Source: Heliocidaris erythrogramma (taxonomy: Eukaryota > Echinodermata > Echinoidea > Camarodonta > Echinometridae). Taken from it: 64,000 nt of DNA. Shown here piece by piece: positions 1 to 10,335 of this stretch (its first letter is position 1; every line of letters begins with the position of its first letter). Both the position numbers and the translations under genes were made by a program. The notes beneath the pieces were generated by a model that saw nothing but the letters and a program-made list of their open reading frames with translations, was not told the DNA's origin and did no database searches. The stretch is taken from contig CM046853.1 in NCBI GenBank assembly GCA_025617745.1, forward strand, positions 60,518,611 to 60,582,610. The letters run 5' to 3'.

Positions 1-324
1 ATAAAAGGGATCTTCATTTTCAGCAAAATTATTTCATCATTTCAACCAACCAACAAAAAAGGCTAACGTCCTTTTGTTACCCAAGCTTTATGAATGACGC
101 TGGTCATACTACAGAATGCTTGAATTTTCCATCTTGTTAAACTATTATCAGCCAACATTTTAAGGAAAACTTGTAAAAGCAATTTCCTGCTTGAAAGCTT
201 TAAATCGTGTTATTGCAAACGTGGAGCGAAAACGCTTATTCAACTTTTTGTTTGAAAGAGTGAGTTTACCGCGTTATTTTATTCAGTTGAGCGTTTCACG
301 AGACGTAAAATATACCAAAAAATT
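1..324. other. Unassigned non-coding DNA at left edge
   Basis: AT-rich sequence with no convincing open reading frame or recognised repeat. If the edge gene at 558-626 extends to the left, this is part of its first intron. Confidence 0.5.
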
Positions 325-512
325 ATAGAGTCAAACCTGCTTTAGCAACCATGCACCTGTATAGAAAGACCACCTATCTAAAAAGACCACAATTTTTGTT
401 TCCCCTGCAAAGTGTTTCTCATTGAAATGTGTATTTAGGTAACCTGTACATAAAGACCACCTGTTCATAAAGACCACTTGTCTCCCTTGAGCGGTCTTGA
501 GGTTTCACTGTA
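325..512. repeat. Dispersed repeat with AAAGACCAC boxes
   Basis: The core AAGACCAC recurs several times between about 365 and 480. The block starts near GTCAAACCTGC and ends near GAGGTTTCACTG, which are roughly inverted to each other. This resembles a short interspersed repeat with degenerate inverted ends. It lies in the presumed first intron of the edge gene. Family not identified. Confidence 0.4.
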
Positions 513-557
513 TAAGAAAAAAAACCAAAACTGAAATGTTATGAAATAGAAACTTAC

Positions 558-626
558 CTCCTCTCCCGAGACCAGCATCAGCAGGACAAGAAGCGACAAC
601 AATGTGATTGTTTTCTTCCCTACCAT
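558..626 (-). CDS. First coding exon of an unidentified secreted or membrane protein
   Basis: On the minus strand an ATG at 626-624 opens 23 codons that read as a classic signal peptide: a basic start (MVGKK), a hydrophobic core (TITLLSLLVLLMLVS) and a polar end (GEE). The frame runs into a strong splice donor, GAG|GTAAGT, with the intron starting at 557, so this is exon 1 in phase 0. The remaining exons must lie left of position 1, outside the window. The N-terminus fits a secreted or type I membrane protein, but nothing shows what the mature protein does. The exon is too short for ordinary ORF finders. It lies on the same strand as DSTYK, about 9.5 kb downstream of its stop, so it is a separate gene. 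Confidence rests on the combination of signal peptide and donor; neither alone would be enough. Confidence 0.6.
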
Positions 627-1990
627 TCCTAAGAAAACTTATGGATGATCACTTTAATCAGGGCATAAAATCATGCTTGTACGAACAGCTTCAAAATTCG
701 TCACTCGCTCAACTTTTCTCGCATATATCCGACAATAATAATAGTTCATTTGATTATCGAATGTGAAAGGCTGATCAATTCCAAAAACAGTCAACGAAAG
801 ATGATTTAAACCTTTCTTGTCTATATCCAGTTTTATTCCCTTTGAGTAATATAGCCTGGTCACTCGACAAAGAGCACCCGATTATAAGTGATGATCAGCC
901 AGTTCCTCATTGCATTTGACTATCAGAGCTGAGACCTGCATTTAGAATGAAATCGCAGTCTGTGGAGATTATAGAGTTCGTTTATTATCGGACGCTTGTT
1001 CAGTCAGGAGTTAGAACATGACCACCCGTGTTTGGAATTAGAGGAAGATTCTGTAAGAAAGAATAATGTGAAACAAGACAAATCCCGCCTTTTACTAATG
1101 AACGGCCACAACCGTCTGCTCGATGGTTGAGGTAGTTTATTGGACGAGAGTTCGACACCCGCGCCGCCATCAAAATCTATGAGCAGATGGTTTGTGCGTA
1201 TCGTCGTTTGCTCCAGCAAACACAGCGAGATCGATACGCACTACGGGTGATGCGTGCACCTCCAAGCCAAGGCTCACATGTGAAGATGGAGAGAACACAG
1301 ATGTCATGCGGAGCTGGAGAAGAGGCCGGATATGAAAAGGGCCTTGCGGAATTAAGAGTCAATCGGACTTAGAAAATAAGAAAACTGAGAGTGATAAATG
1401 TAAAACAGGATTATTGAATAGAAGTAGGGGCAGGTGCATAAGGATTTGCAGTATATGCCTACCTAACCGTTAATTTATAAAAGAGATTCAAAAGAGAGGG
1501 AAAATATTTCTTTGATGATTGGTAATATGCTCTGCTCTGGGGCCACTTTACCAAAATATGTTTCTGTATTTTCTCAAATCCAACTATTGAATTGATAATA
1601 TTTTTATATAAATTGCGGCAAGATTTTTATATTTGAAAATATATTTCCACTCACTCATAATTATGTATGCAAAAGATCCTCGTCTTGCAATAGCTTCAGA
1701 TAAGAATGCACTTAATCAGAAAATCATAAACGAAAGACCCATCAGGCCCGACAGAATTTGTAATTTTGATATTCATCAAAGAAGGCTCGAAAAGTTGTGA
1801 ACTAATGGCATTTAATTTATCACAATGATAAGCATTCTAAAAGAGCAATCTTTTATTTGAGACAGTTTTTTTTTTAATATTAAGATCTTTATATTGATCT
1901 TGGATCAAAGTATACCAGGGTTCGATTCCAAGTAAGAACGGGGTGATATTTTGCCTATTTTGTATATTTCATTTACTTGAGTTATCTTGT
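627..1990. other. 5' flank of the edge gene; otherwise unassigned
   Basis: This is the presumed promoter and 5' UTR side of the minus-strand exon at 558-626. Segment 1100-1370 is less AT-rich than its surroundings, but its open frames show no recognisable domain. No clear TATA box or initiator can be defended. The rest to 1990 is AT-rich with no recognised repeat. Confidence 0.4.
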
Positions 1991-1997
1991 AGAATAT

Positions 1998-3110
1998 TTT
2001 CGTCTTCAGGGGCGTCGCTAGAACATTTTGAATGGGGGGGGGGGGGGGGGTGTGACACCCAAATTTGCCGACAAAAAAGCTGCACCTTAATCTCCCCCCC
2101 CCCCCCACACACAAATAACAATAAAAGAAAATCGCAGATGTAGAGATTTTGATCGTACGGGCCAATTTTCGCAAGGAGGGGGCTGATGCCTTTTGCCCGA
2201 ATATCAACTTTTCAATGTCTAGATGTTTTCGAGCGAGCGAAGCGAGCGAGCAACTATTCATAGTGAAAATGTACAGAAGTTACATAAATATCTGGGAACC
2301 TCGCTGCCCAAATATGTGGATATTCTGGCTCCTTGCTGCCAAGTAGTGGTTGCCCGAATATCAACTTTTCAATTTCTAAATTTTGTGAGCGAGCGGAGCG
2401 AGTGAGCAATTTTTTTTTATCATTTCGTCATGAAAATGTACAGAAGTTACATCTTCTTGCCTACTACTTTTCGTAGAGAAAATGTAAATAAGTTACATAC
2501 ACAATACCCTCCCTTACAGTTCCTGTTACATGTATACTGTTTTGTGTCTGTAGTCTATATATATGATTGTCTTGCTTTTTATGTTCGTCTTTTTGCCTCT
2601 GACGAAGATTCTGCTAGGATCGAAAGCTCAGGCCCCTTTTGACTCCATTTTACTCCATTGGCTCGCCATTATTGGATAAGCAGTTTTCAGCAGCTTGTTT
2701 TCCATACACAAGTTACATAATATTATTATCTGGGAATCTTGCTTCCCAAATATTTGGATATTCTAGCACCTTGCTGCCCGAATATGAATATCGGAACTTT
2801 GAAAATCCTCGGGGGAAGAGGGGCTTCAGCCCACGGCTGAAGGGGGACGCTTTTTGCCAGAATATTAAAATGTCAGTGTTCTTGCGAGCGAGCAAAAAAA
2901 TTGGCCAGTTTTTTCTTTCCTTCCATTTTCTTGTCCTTCTTTTCTTTCTTTTATTTTGTTTTTGTTTTCCTTTCCTTCCATCTTCTCCTTTCTCTTCTCT
3001 CCTGTTCCTTTTCTCTTTCTTCTTCCCTCTCCCCTTTCCCCCTCCTTTTTTGCCGACTGAGGTGGCGTATTTGCCGACAAAAATTGTCCTATTCGTTTTT
3101 GTTTTTTTTT
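1998..3110. repeat. Degenerate repeat block with GAGCGAGCGAAGCGAGCGAG boxes and G/C runs
   Basis: A start reading CAGGGGCGTCGCTAGAA, followed by a long G run (about 2034-2050) and a C run (2094-2106), resembles the termini of hAT-like elements, but no matching right end was found. Further in, GAGCGAGCG-type boxes recur near 2230, 2387 and 2884. Each is associated with wording like 'TTGCCCGAATATCAACTTTTCAA' or a degenerate version of it, so parts of one unit are repeated three times. The right part (2900-3060) is a polypyrimidine tract. Open frames here are by-products of low complexity. Confidence 0.5.
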
Positions 3111-3130
3111 AAGAAAAGTCATTTTGAAAG

Positions 3131-3377
3131 GCAAATCATTGTGGCAAATACATAATAAAAAAGGCAATAGAGAATATTGAACCGAGGACCTCGGGTATAT
3201 AAAACAAATACTCTACCTCTGATCTAAACATGTTTGACGTCTAAAATTCTGTCTCTTTCGTCGGCAAGCAAAAGTTGGGTTAAGGGCCATCTGGGCCTGA
3301 TAGTAACTCACTCTAACGTTAAGTTTCTTGACCGTGTTGACCCAGGTTTGCATCCTTGTAAAAATTTCTAAAATTTT
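3131..3377 (-). repeat. tRNA-derived SINE-like unit, copy 1
   Basis: On the minus strand, 3224-3205 reads GATCAGAGGTAGAGTATTTG, like a tRNA internal A box (compare GCTCAGTGGTAGAGCATTTG). 3190-3172 reads GGTCCTCGGTTCAATATTC, like the T-arm B box GGTTCAA. Order and spacing are those of a tRNA gene. No intact acceptor stem is seen, so this is a tRNA-derived SINE head rather than a tRNA gene. The flanking non-tRNA part (TTGACGTCTA..., ATCTAACGTTAAGTTTCT) is shared with copy 2. Confidence 0.55.
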
Positions 3378-3635
3378 GCAAATCATTGGGGCAAAACACC
3401 AAAGACCAAGAAAAAAAGAGTGAATTTCAAACCGTGGACTTGGGGTTCAGGAGGCAAATACTTTACCGCTGATCTAAACATGCTTGACGTCTAGAATTTT
3501 GTCCCTTTTTGTCGGCAAGTAAAGCTGGGGTTAAGGGCTACCTGGGCCTGTTGCCTACTGGAGAGCCCAGATAGTAACTTGATCTAACGTTAAGTTTCTG
3601 ACCTTGGTGATTCAAGCAACTCGTAAATTTTTAGT
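3378..3635 (-). repeat. tRNA-derived SINE-like unit, copy 2
   Basis: Direct repeat of 3131-3377 with a period of about 247 bp (GCAAATCATT starts at 3131 and 3378). The A-box-like stretch is at 3474-3455 and the B-box-like stretch at 3437-3422 on the minus strand. By eye the copies differ at many positions, so the duplication or double insertion is not recent. Confidence 0.5.
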
Positions 3636-3639
3636 GCTT

Positions 3640-5629
3640 TTGAATACTTTTTCAATAGTTTTCTTTTTTACATTACTATCCTCACTACTCTCTTTCTCTA
3701 CCTTCTTTCTCACCCCTCCCTACCTCAATCTATCTCTCCCCTTTCATTTTTTCTCTCTCTCCACATGCCTTCCTCTCCCTAAACATGTGCCCCAAAAAGA
3801 TGACATCCCTTGTCAAACATTACATAATGTAGGTCCAGTCTGAATGGTCAATCAAGACACAGATAGACATATCAATGAAAAAACAACAACCCTCAAATGC
3901 CAAGTGATTAATTAGAACTCATCTAACTCATCAACCAATTCAATTGTTGTTGCCAATCAGCATCTGTATTTTAAATAAATAAAAATGTGTACTCTGAAGT
4001 TTTCACATAAAAAGGGGAAACTACAAAGTCACTTGGAATTGTGGACCAATGGAAAAGGTGCACAGCATTAACGAAAGCACGGTATTGCATTTGCACTCTG
4101 TTTGTGGTTTGGGACATTCTAAAACCAATTAATCTTCTAACATTTCACCCAGTGTGGTTTTCAATATAATACTCTTTCAAAAAATACAAATTTACCCAAC
4201 AGAGAGAGTTTAAATACACATTTCAACTCACAAAAGAGGTCTAATATCATGTCACTTTATTAATGATACACATCGCTCAGTTTGTGACAAATGCTCACTA
4301 TTGACATACAGCTGATTACACAGCCTTGCATATTATATCCACAGGATTCACCAACATAGCAACAGCACGCAACATCTCTAGGTTTATGTGAACAAGTTTC
4401 GGGAAAGTCTATTGAAAGTCATTAGATCAGATGGATAAAGTAAAACCATAATTGACAAAAATATTACTAAAAAATTTACTATTATCGATAATGCATCAAG
4501 TGCCAACCTCTTCTCTCTGTACAAATTCATATAATTCTTTATCAGATGGATTCGTCATGAAATGAAAATGGGATGTTTAATTTCAGGATAACATGATTTC
4601 TCATTTATTGATTAAGATACACGAGTATGATAATTTGTACAAAATAAAGAGGTGAAAATTTGGCCCTTATTAACCACTGGACTAACTCAACCATCTAGTC
4701 AGGCTTTAAACTTGGTCTAAAGTTAGTCTGCTTTCGAGAATGAAGATCACGGTCAAAATTTTTTATTGAAAATCGCTTAATGGTTGTGCAAAGGAATGAA
4801 TCGGCACTACCAACTGAAATATGCAAATGCATTCAAACATATAACTATTGCCAGAGAGATTTAAAAAAAAAATTGTGACTACACATGGGGGAAACGAAAG
4901 AAACGATTATACAGAACAAATAGCTGTTGATTTAATTTTTCTTTGGTTATCTGATAAAGTGGCCTTGATTATGGGGTAAAGTGGATTCATTTTTGCAAGG
5001 GATAACAATAATTTATCCTTAGGCATACTTGATCAACAAATATATGTCACAGAATACATATTAATAATATATAAGTAAGATATGCCCATTAACATTTTTT
5101 ATTATTCTTGTAGTGCTTTAAACTTGAACCAAAATTTGAATAATCTGTTTCTTACTCAAGTTCATGTATCATCCACATAAGCATAATTAACAACAACCAT
5201 TTCTGATATATGCCTCAAATATACCCCATCTATTGTCAAATGCATGTATACACCAAATTCATCATGATCCAGATTTACATATGCAAGAAGAAAAGGTTGG
5301 TGGAACAAATTTTACATTTCTAATAATTAATGTAAATACTAAATCAATGAAATGTATCTTGCCATGTACAATAGACACAAAAATCCTCACAATTTTTTAT
5401 CAGAACTAAGTTGCATCAGCAAAAAAAAAATGTCTTTTATTTTCGCTTTACATAAAAATCAAGCTTATCACAAGGCTCATAAAAACAAAGAAATGAAACT
5501 GAATAAAACAATTATATATATATAAATTACATTGAAGTATAGTCTGACATTGACAGAAAAGTCATCAGTCCACATCATTTAGTGCAAGACAAACATATTT
5601 CATTAGAACAGCTCACATAACACATCAGG
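3640..5629. other. Unassigned intergenic DNA
   Basis: AT-rich intergenic sequence between the edge gene and DSTYK. A pyrimidine-rich tract (about 3650-3790) opens the stretch. No gene, RNA or defined transposon end was recognised. It could include distal 3' UTR of DSTYK, because several minus-strand AATAAA words occur (for example 4261-4256), but nothing decides this. Confidence 0.4.
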
Positions 5630-5749
5630 GCCTTGTTTCATACAACTTGTTATCAATATCGAGTTATAATAACTTTATAAGCTCGAGATCATTCGAATGG
5701 TTTAGAGCAAATTTGTCATAGATCTGTAGTAAGTCATATGAAACAAGGC
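5630..5749. mobile_element. Small palindromic MITE, GCCTTGTTTCATA ends
   Basis: A 120-bp element with perfect 13-bp terminal inverted repeats (GCCTTGTTTCATA at left, its complement at right). The interior is non-coding and partly self-complementary. Superfamily not determined because the target duplication is unclear. Confidence 0.6.
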
Positions 5750-6689
5750 ACAGGGGTGGAATCATGCTGTGTTAGCACCTGAAGTTAAATCCCATTATTT
5801 GTATTTTTTTAAAATAAATAAATTCTCTACTTCATCTTATGAAAATATTCACAAACACATGATTTTGAGCAAGTGCACAATATTTTAAGGCAGAATTTTT
5901 ACAAAAAGATATGACACAGCACAACCAAAAATGCTACCATATATTTGTAAAAGAGAGAGAAAAACAATATACACAGAAAAGATACAAGTAATGACTAGTT
6001 TATCAAGACCAACGAAGACGTAAAATATACAAAAAAGAGCTGTGGCAGTACACCTTCTTTTTAATATGCAGAGTTATCAAATACCTAAATTAATATTTCA
6101 AAAGAAAAAGAAGAAGAAGAAAACATAAAGAAGATAAATATTACATCTACAGTCAAAACAACATACCAGTATATCAGAATATTTGGAAGTTACATTTAGA
6201 GTTAATATATTGCCAGGGAGAGTGAGATAGATACAAGATTATGTAACGATTTAATAAATTAGTGAAAATGGAAAGCTTATAAAAAAAAGCCATATACACA
6301 TATATGAACCAATGAGGAAGTGGAAGATAATAATGTTTGCATTGAAGAAAACTCCATTATATTTCAAACTATTGCTATATGAACACTGACAGCCCTGTAT
6401 TTCAAGCACAATTCCATTATACCTGAAGTAGAACTGCATCCCTTAACATGTTCAACAAATTCTGGTATGATGTAAACAAAATATTAATTCATGACCACAA
6501 AGCAAACAGAGGCAAGCAATCAAGGTTATAAGCCAAAGTGTTTGCACAAGAATTATGAATGTGCTTCGGTCATGACATTATACCAAAGGGGGTGTGCATC
6601 GGAATCCTTTGCAGGTATCATATTTCTTTTTAAGTTAGAAAAAACATAATTTTGAAAAGAGCTAAATCCAGAGGGGAAAAAAAGCCTCT

Positions 6690-7612
6690 AATTACATGTT
6701 GACCTTTTTTGACATTTGACCTTATACCCGAAAGTCTGATCACTTTATCTCCCCCTAGTCATGAATACAAAATAGTTGAGATATGGTGATAACAAAGGTA
6801 AAAAAACACTTAATTTCACATACACCTGTATAATGACCTCTATGACCTGTCACCTTTGACCTACACGTACGTGAACAAAAATCTAATCAGTTCGTCTCAT
6901 TATGGTGATGCATAATAGTTCCAAGTTTGAAGTTAATGGATCAAATGGTTCTTGAGATATCACGTTAAGGATAAAACCTGCAATTTCAGAATTGACTGCT
7001 ATGACCTTTGACCTACGTATACCAAAATCTAATCAGATCTTCTTTCTATGGTGATATATAGTACCATCATTTGCAAAAGTTTAAGACCACTATTCCAAAT
7101 GCAATAAGTCAAAGAAAGAAAAAAATTAAAAACTTATTTTTCAGACATACAATTAATTTCATGGCACAACCTATGTATCATACTTGAACTGTAGGCTTAT
7201 ACCATTACTCTTGTGCTACTGATCACTGTAGTAAACATGTTATGTAATCATTCAATGAGACAAAAGAAAGTATTCCAAATTATTGAAATACTCACAAATC
7301 CCAAGGTGGTCTTAAGCTTTTGCAAATGATGGTAGTACCAAGTTTGAGGTTCATACCTCAAATGGTTCTTGAGTTATTGCGAGAACGAAGCTAACACATG
7401 AAATTTCAGAAATTGGCCTCTGTGACCTTGACCTTTGACCTACGTACCCCAAAATCTAGTCTGATCGTCTTCCTATGGCGATACATACTAGCACCAAGTT
7501 CGAATTTCATACCTCATGTGGTTCTGAGTTATCGCAAGGACAAGAAAGCAGGACGGACTGACAACCCGAAGAGATAATGCCTCCGGCACCATCTTCGGTG
7601 GGCGGAGGCATA
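6690..7612 (+). repeat. Dispersed family A: TGACCTTTGACC units ending in an ATGCCTCCGGC hairpin
   Basis: Degenerate repeats of about 150-200 bp, each with TGACCTTTGACC followed by 'AAAATCTAATCAG' and 'GGTTCTTGAGATAT'-type wording. They end with a GGACGGACTGACAACCCGAA linker and a terminal hairpin (ATGCCTCCGGCACC against GGTGGGCGGAGGCAT) just before AAAAATAA. Related copies lie at 15880-16268, 30935-31606 and 50190-50588. It is non-coding. The architecture resembles the tandem-core, hairpin-tailed elements known from marine invertebrates. A separate MITE (7064-7332) has inserted into it. Confidence 0.65.
7064..7332. mobile_element. MITE nested in family A repeat, CCATCATTTGCAAAAG ends
   Basis: The left end CCATCATTTGCAAAAG and right end CTTTTGCAAATGATGG are inverse complements, and the match continues inward (TTTAAGACCAC against GTGGTCTTAAG with small differences). 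The element is 269 bp, with apparent TAGTA on both sides. Other copies of the host repeat read straight through at this point, which confirms a nested insertion. Confidence 0.75.
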
Positions 7613-7706
7613 AAAATAAACCCAGAGAGTTGTCCCTTAATTAGGATTTGTCCTCCATTCATTTGGAACTGCTAAATGCAGATAGTCAAACTTTTGTAGA
7701 AGACCG

Positions 7707-7924
7707 GGGGTGGTATTCTGAGAATTATTTTATCTTGATTTTAGTGAAATAATTTTAATTGTCATAACAAAATGTACGCTTATGGCCCATCATTGGTTAA
7801 TGCCTGCGCAAAAGTGGCTAATGCCTGCGCATACACCAATGAAATTTTGCAATTTAAAATTTGTTATGACAATTATAATCTTTTCACTAGAATCAAGATA
7901 AAATAAATCTCAGAATACCACCCC
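7707..7924. mobile_element. Palindromic MITE, GGGGTGGTATTCTGAG ends
   Basis: A 218-bp element with inverted ends (GGGGTGGTATTCTGAG against CTCAGAATACCACCCC). Complementarity continues inward: TTATCTTGATT against AATCAAGATAA, and ATTGTCATAACAAA against TTTGTTATGACAATT with small mismatches. In the centre, TAATGCCTGCGCA occurs twice. Non-coding. Confidence 0.75.
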
Positions 7925-8280
7925 AGGAAATATATTCTAAAAGCAAAATGAAATTACGTGCATACATTATGAAACAATAAAAAGGAGAACTAGATTTAAG
8001 TTCTGACAGATCATTATGACCGTTTTCTTTCATAAGATCTACCCATCTGGCTGAAATGCAAGAACAATTTGAATAGCTGTCTATAATGATGTCACTTTAA
8101 ACTGATAACAGTTTTTAAAAAGAAGATAATGATGTGCACCTTCAAAATAACATTCTACACAAATGTCTTCCTTATCTAAAGTGTCTGGCAACCTCCTTTA
8201 AGAAACAATGGTAGCTATTCAGTCTGATCGGTTATTTCTTTTGCAAAGAACTTTGGTAAATAGCATAAAAAAGAAGTTAT

Positions 8281-8640
8281 ACAGTCAACCTCGCTTAAGT
8301 CAACGTCGCATGTGTCAAATAGTCGCTCAAGAAAAATAAAATAAAAAATAAAAGTCCCAATTTATCCTCATAGACTTACGTGTGTTAATCCTTTGTACAA
8401 GTCGATTTTTGTAGGTCAAATACTCGCCTAAATCAATCAAATTCTTAGAATAATACCATGAAAAAACATTAAATTTACACTGTGCAAGTCGAACAAGATG
8501 GCGATGTGAAATCAACCATTGTCGAAACTGCCACACGCCGATTTTGTTTACAAAAATTCCCAAATGGGTGAACTCGGTAAGAGAGGTACAGGAGAAAAGA
8601 GTTGTAAAAAAGCTCAATTTTTTTGGTCATATTCTATCAA
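8281..8640. repeat. Possible dispersed repeat with AGTCAA/TCGCTCAAG boxes
   Basis: Starts ACAGTCAACCTCGCTTAAG and repeats related wording (GTCAAATAGTCGCTCAAG, GTCAAATACTCGCCTAAA). Repetition is degenerate and the borders are uncertain. Confidence 0.3.
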
Positions 8641-8854
8641 TCAGAAAATGAATTTTTGAAATATATTTGTACATGTGTACATGTCTGCCAATAATGTACT
8701 GTAATATGTGTCTCAAAGCCCTCTGAGGAAAAGGACAGATATTTATTGGTATGAAATTGTGATGATCTACAAGTAACTGTGTTCCATAACGAGTTACCGG
8801 ACTGGTCTGGAACCCGGTAAGGTTTTTTAAAAGTTAACAAGCCAGACCAGACCA

Positions 8855-8991
8855 GGGGAGCGTTTCATCAAGTGTCTTGTCAGTGATTTTCACTGACAAA
8901 TTTGCTATCAGCCAATCAGATGCAAGGATTTCAGTAGCTTATACAGTTGTCGGTAAAAATCACTGACAAAACGCTTGATGAAACGCTCCCC
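8855..8991. mobile_element. 137-bp MITE, GGGGAGCGTTTCATCAAG ends (full copy)
   Basis: Terminal inverted repeats GGGGAGCGTTTCATCAAG and CTTGATGAAACGCTCCCC are perfect complements. Inside, TTGTCAGTGATTTTCACTGACAA is itself palindromic. Related copies occur at 20864-20988 and, truncated, at 30865-30930, so this is a genuine small family. Confidence 0.8.
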
Positions 8992-9175
8992 AGGACTTTC
9001 GGTAGCAAGCTGCAACACTAGCTATAAGGCTTTGAAATATATACCTTTCTTTCCTCTGGTTAAAAATAACATTTGAGGTGGGTGAGGAACAAGTCTTCAA
9101 GATGAAATTACACTTTTTTGTATTTAAAGTGAAGTACTAACTTCAACTTTGCTGCAATATTTCCAATTCAAATAA

Positions 9176-9181
9176 TTTATT
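9176..9181 (-). terminator. Candidate polyadenylation signal for DSTYK
   Basis: AATAAA on the minus strand, about 950 bases past the DSTYK stop codon. The intervening sequence has no transposon that I can define. Other AATAAA words lie further downstream, so this is only the first plausible site. Confidence 0.25.
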
Positions 9182-10129
9182 CATAAACATTCTGCTTCAA
9201 ATTTATGAATTCAACCTTTGCACAGTGTGTTAAAGTTATATAATTTGGACTGACATGATCATTTCAATTCTTCATTTTGTGACAATTTTCAGCAAATGAA
9301 CATCAAGCTTTCTCACAACTTATTTTCATTTAATAAAACATTGATGACCTTTACTCAGAACCAGCACTGGGCTTAATGACAATAATGGAGAAGTTCTGCT
9401 CCCAAACTTAATCAGTAAAACTAGATTTCATCACAACTAAATTCAACATTTTCAGGAAATCAAAACATGTTCATAACCATCTGACTTCAGGTTTCTTCGA
9501 ACATGCTCTTATCAGATAATATCTGCAGTAAATAAGAAAAGGTAAGTATGCTGTTTGCATGGAAAGAAAATCTGTTCTTTCTTCACAGCACATGATCTGG
9601 TAAAACTAATGTAAGAAGAACCTTGCCCAGCTGGATACTAAGAAATCGCTCCATGTATCCTACTTGTGAATAGTCTTCTCCCAAAGGCAATTTCCCGCTT
9701 CCTGTTCCTTGGCTAAATCTGTCATATCTTACATTTCTTTAGAAGCTTATATGTCATTTCTCCACTACCAAGAAAATGCACTTTTCTGTTCTCTTCTATT
9801 ATGCATCTTTGAACAACACTTTTAACTAATACCAAAAGAATAATCCTGTTTAACTGATGTCTGACATGCAGTGTGGTGCTTCTTTGTCCCTCCTTATATC
9901 TGCATCCTGGGCAAAGTCTCCATGTGGTTTTCACACACTTATCAGGGCAGATTGCAGATCAGACATGCACATTTCTTTTAGGACTGCAATGACCTTATGC
10001 AAACACCTTTGGCATATGATACAAGCAGGATTACTTACTCCCACCAAACAAGGATCTCTTTCTTCATTGGACATGAGACAGTCCTGGCTTATAGGTCTAC
10101 AAGGTGACTTCCCAATAAACATATCTTCT

Positions 10130-10335
10130 CTAGAGTGTATCCGATTTGTTGTTTTCATGAACCCTTGCTCCTCCTTCTGCCTCTCTCTTGGCGTAGGCTT
10201 TGGTGTAGATATCTTGCAGCTTAGATTGCACCTCTCCCAGTAGGGGTCTCTCACAGGGCTCTCCTGCCCAGCATGACTTCATCAGGTTCCAGCTGGCATC
10301 GTCAAACTGGGGACGTAGTCGCTCTGGCCTCACAC
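10130..10335 (-). CDS. DSTYK: DSTYK coding exon 10 (C-terminus and stop)
   Basis: 206 nt; completes Gly 886, codons 887-953, then TAG at 10132-10130. Encodes [20 protein letters not shown] then [20 protein letters not shown], the last helices of the kinase fold, and a short polar tail. Acceptor CTCTCGAAG|GT. Confidence 0.93.

Noticed and set aside
1187-1372. 61-codon plus-strand frame in a GC-richer patch
   Set aside because: No signal peptide, domain or splice context; overlapping minus-strand frame of the same length is equally open.
2865-3167. Lys/Glu-rich protein on the minus strand opposite a Phe/Ser/Leu-rich frame
   Set aside because: Both frames come from a polypyrimidine/polypurine tract.
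3172-3224. Functional tRNA gene
   Set aside because: A- and B-box-like stretches are present but no acceptor stem pairs, and the same unit is repeated with diverged boxes, so it is a SINE head.
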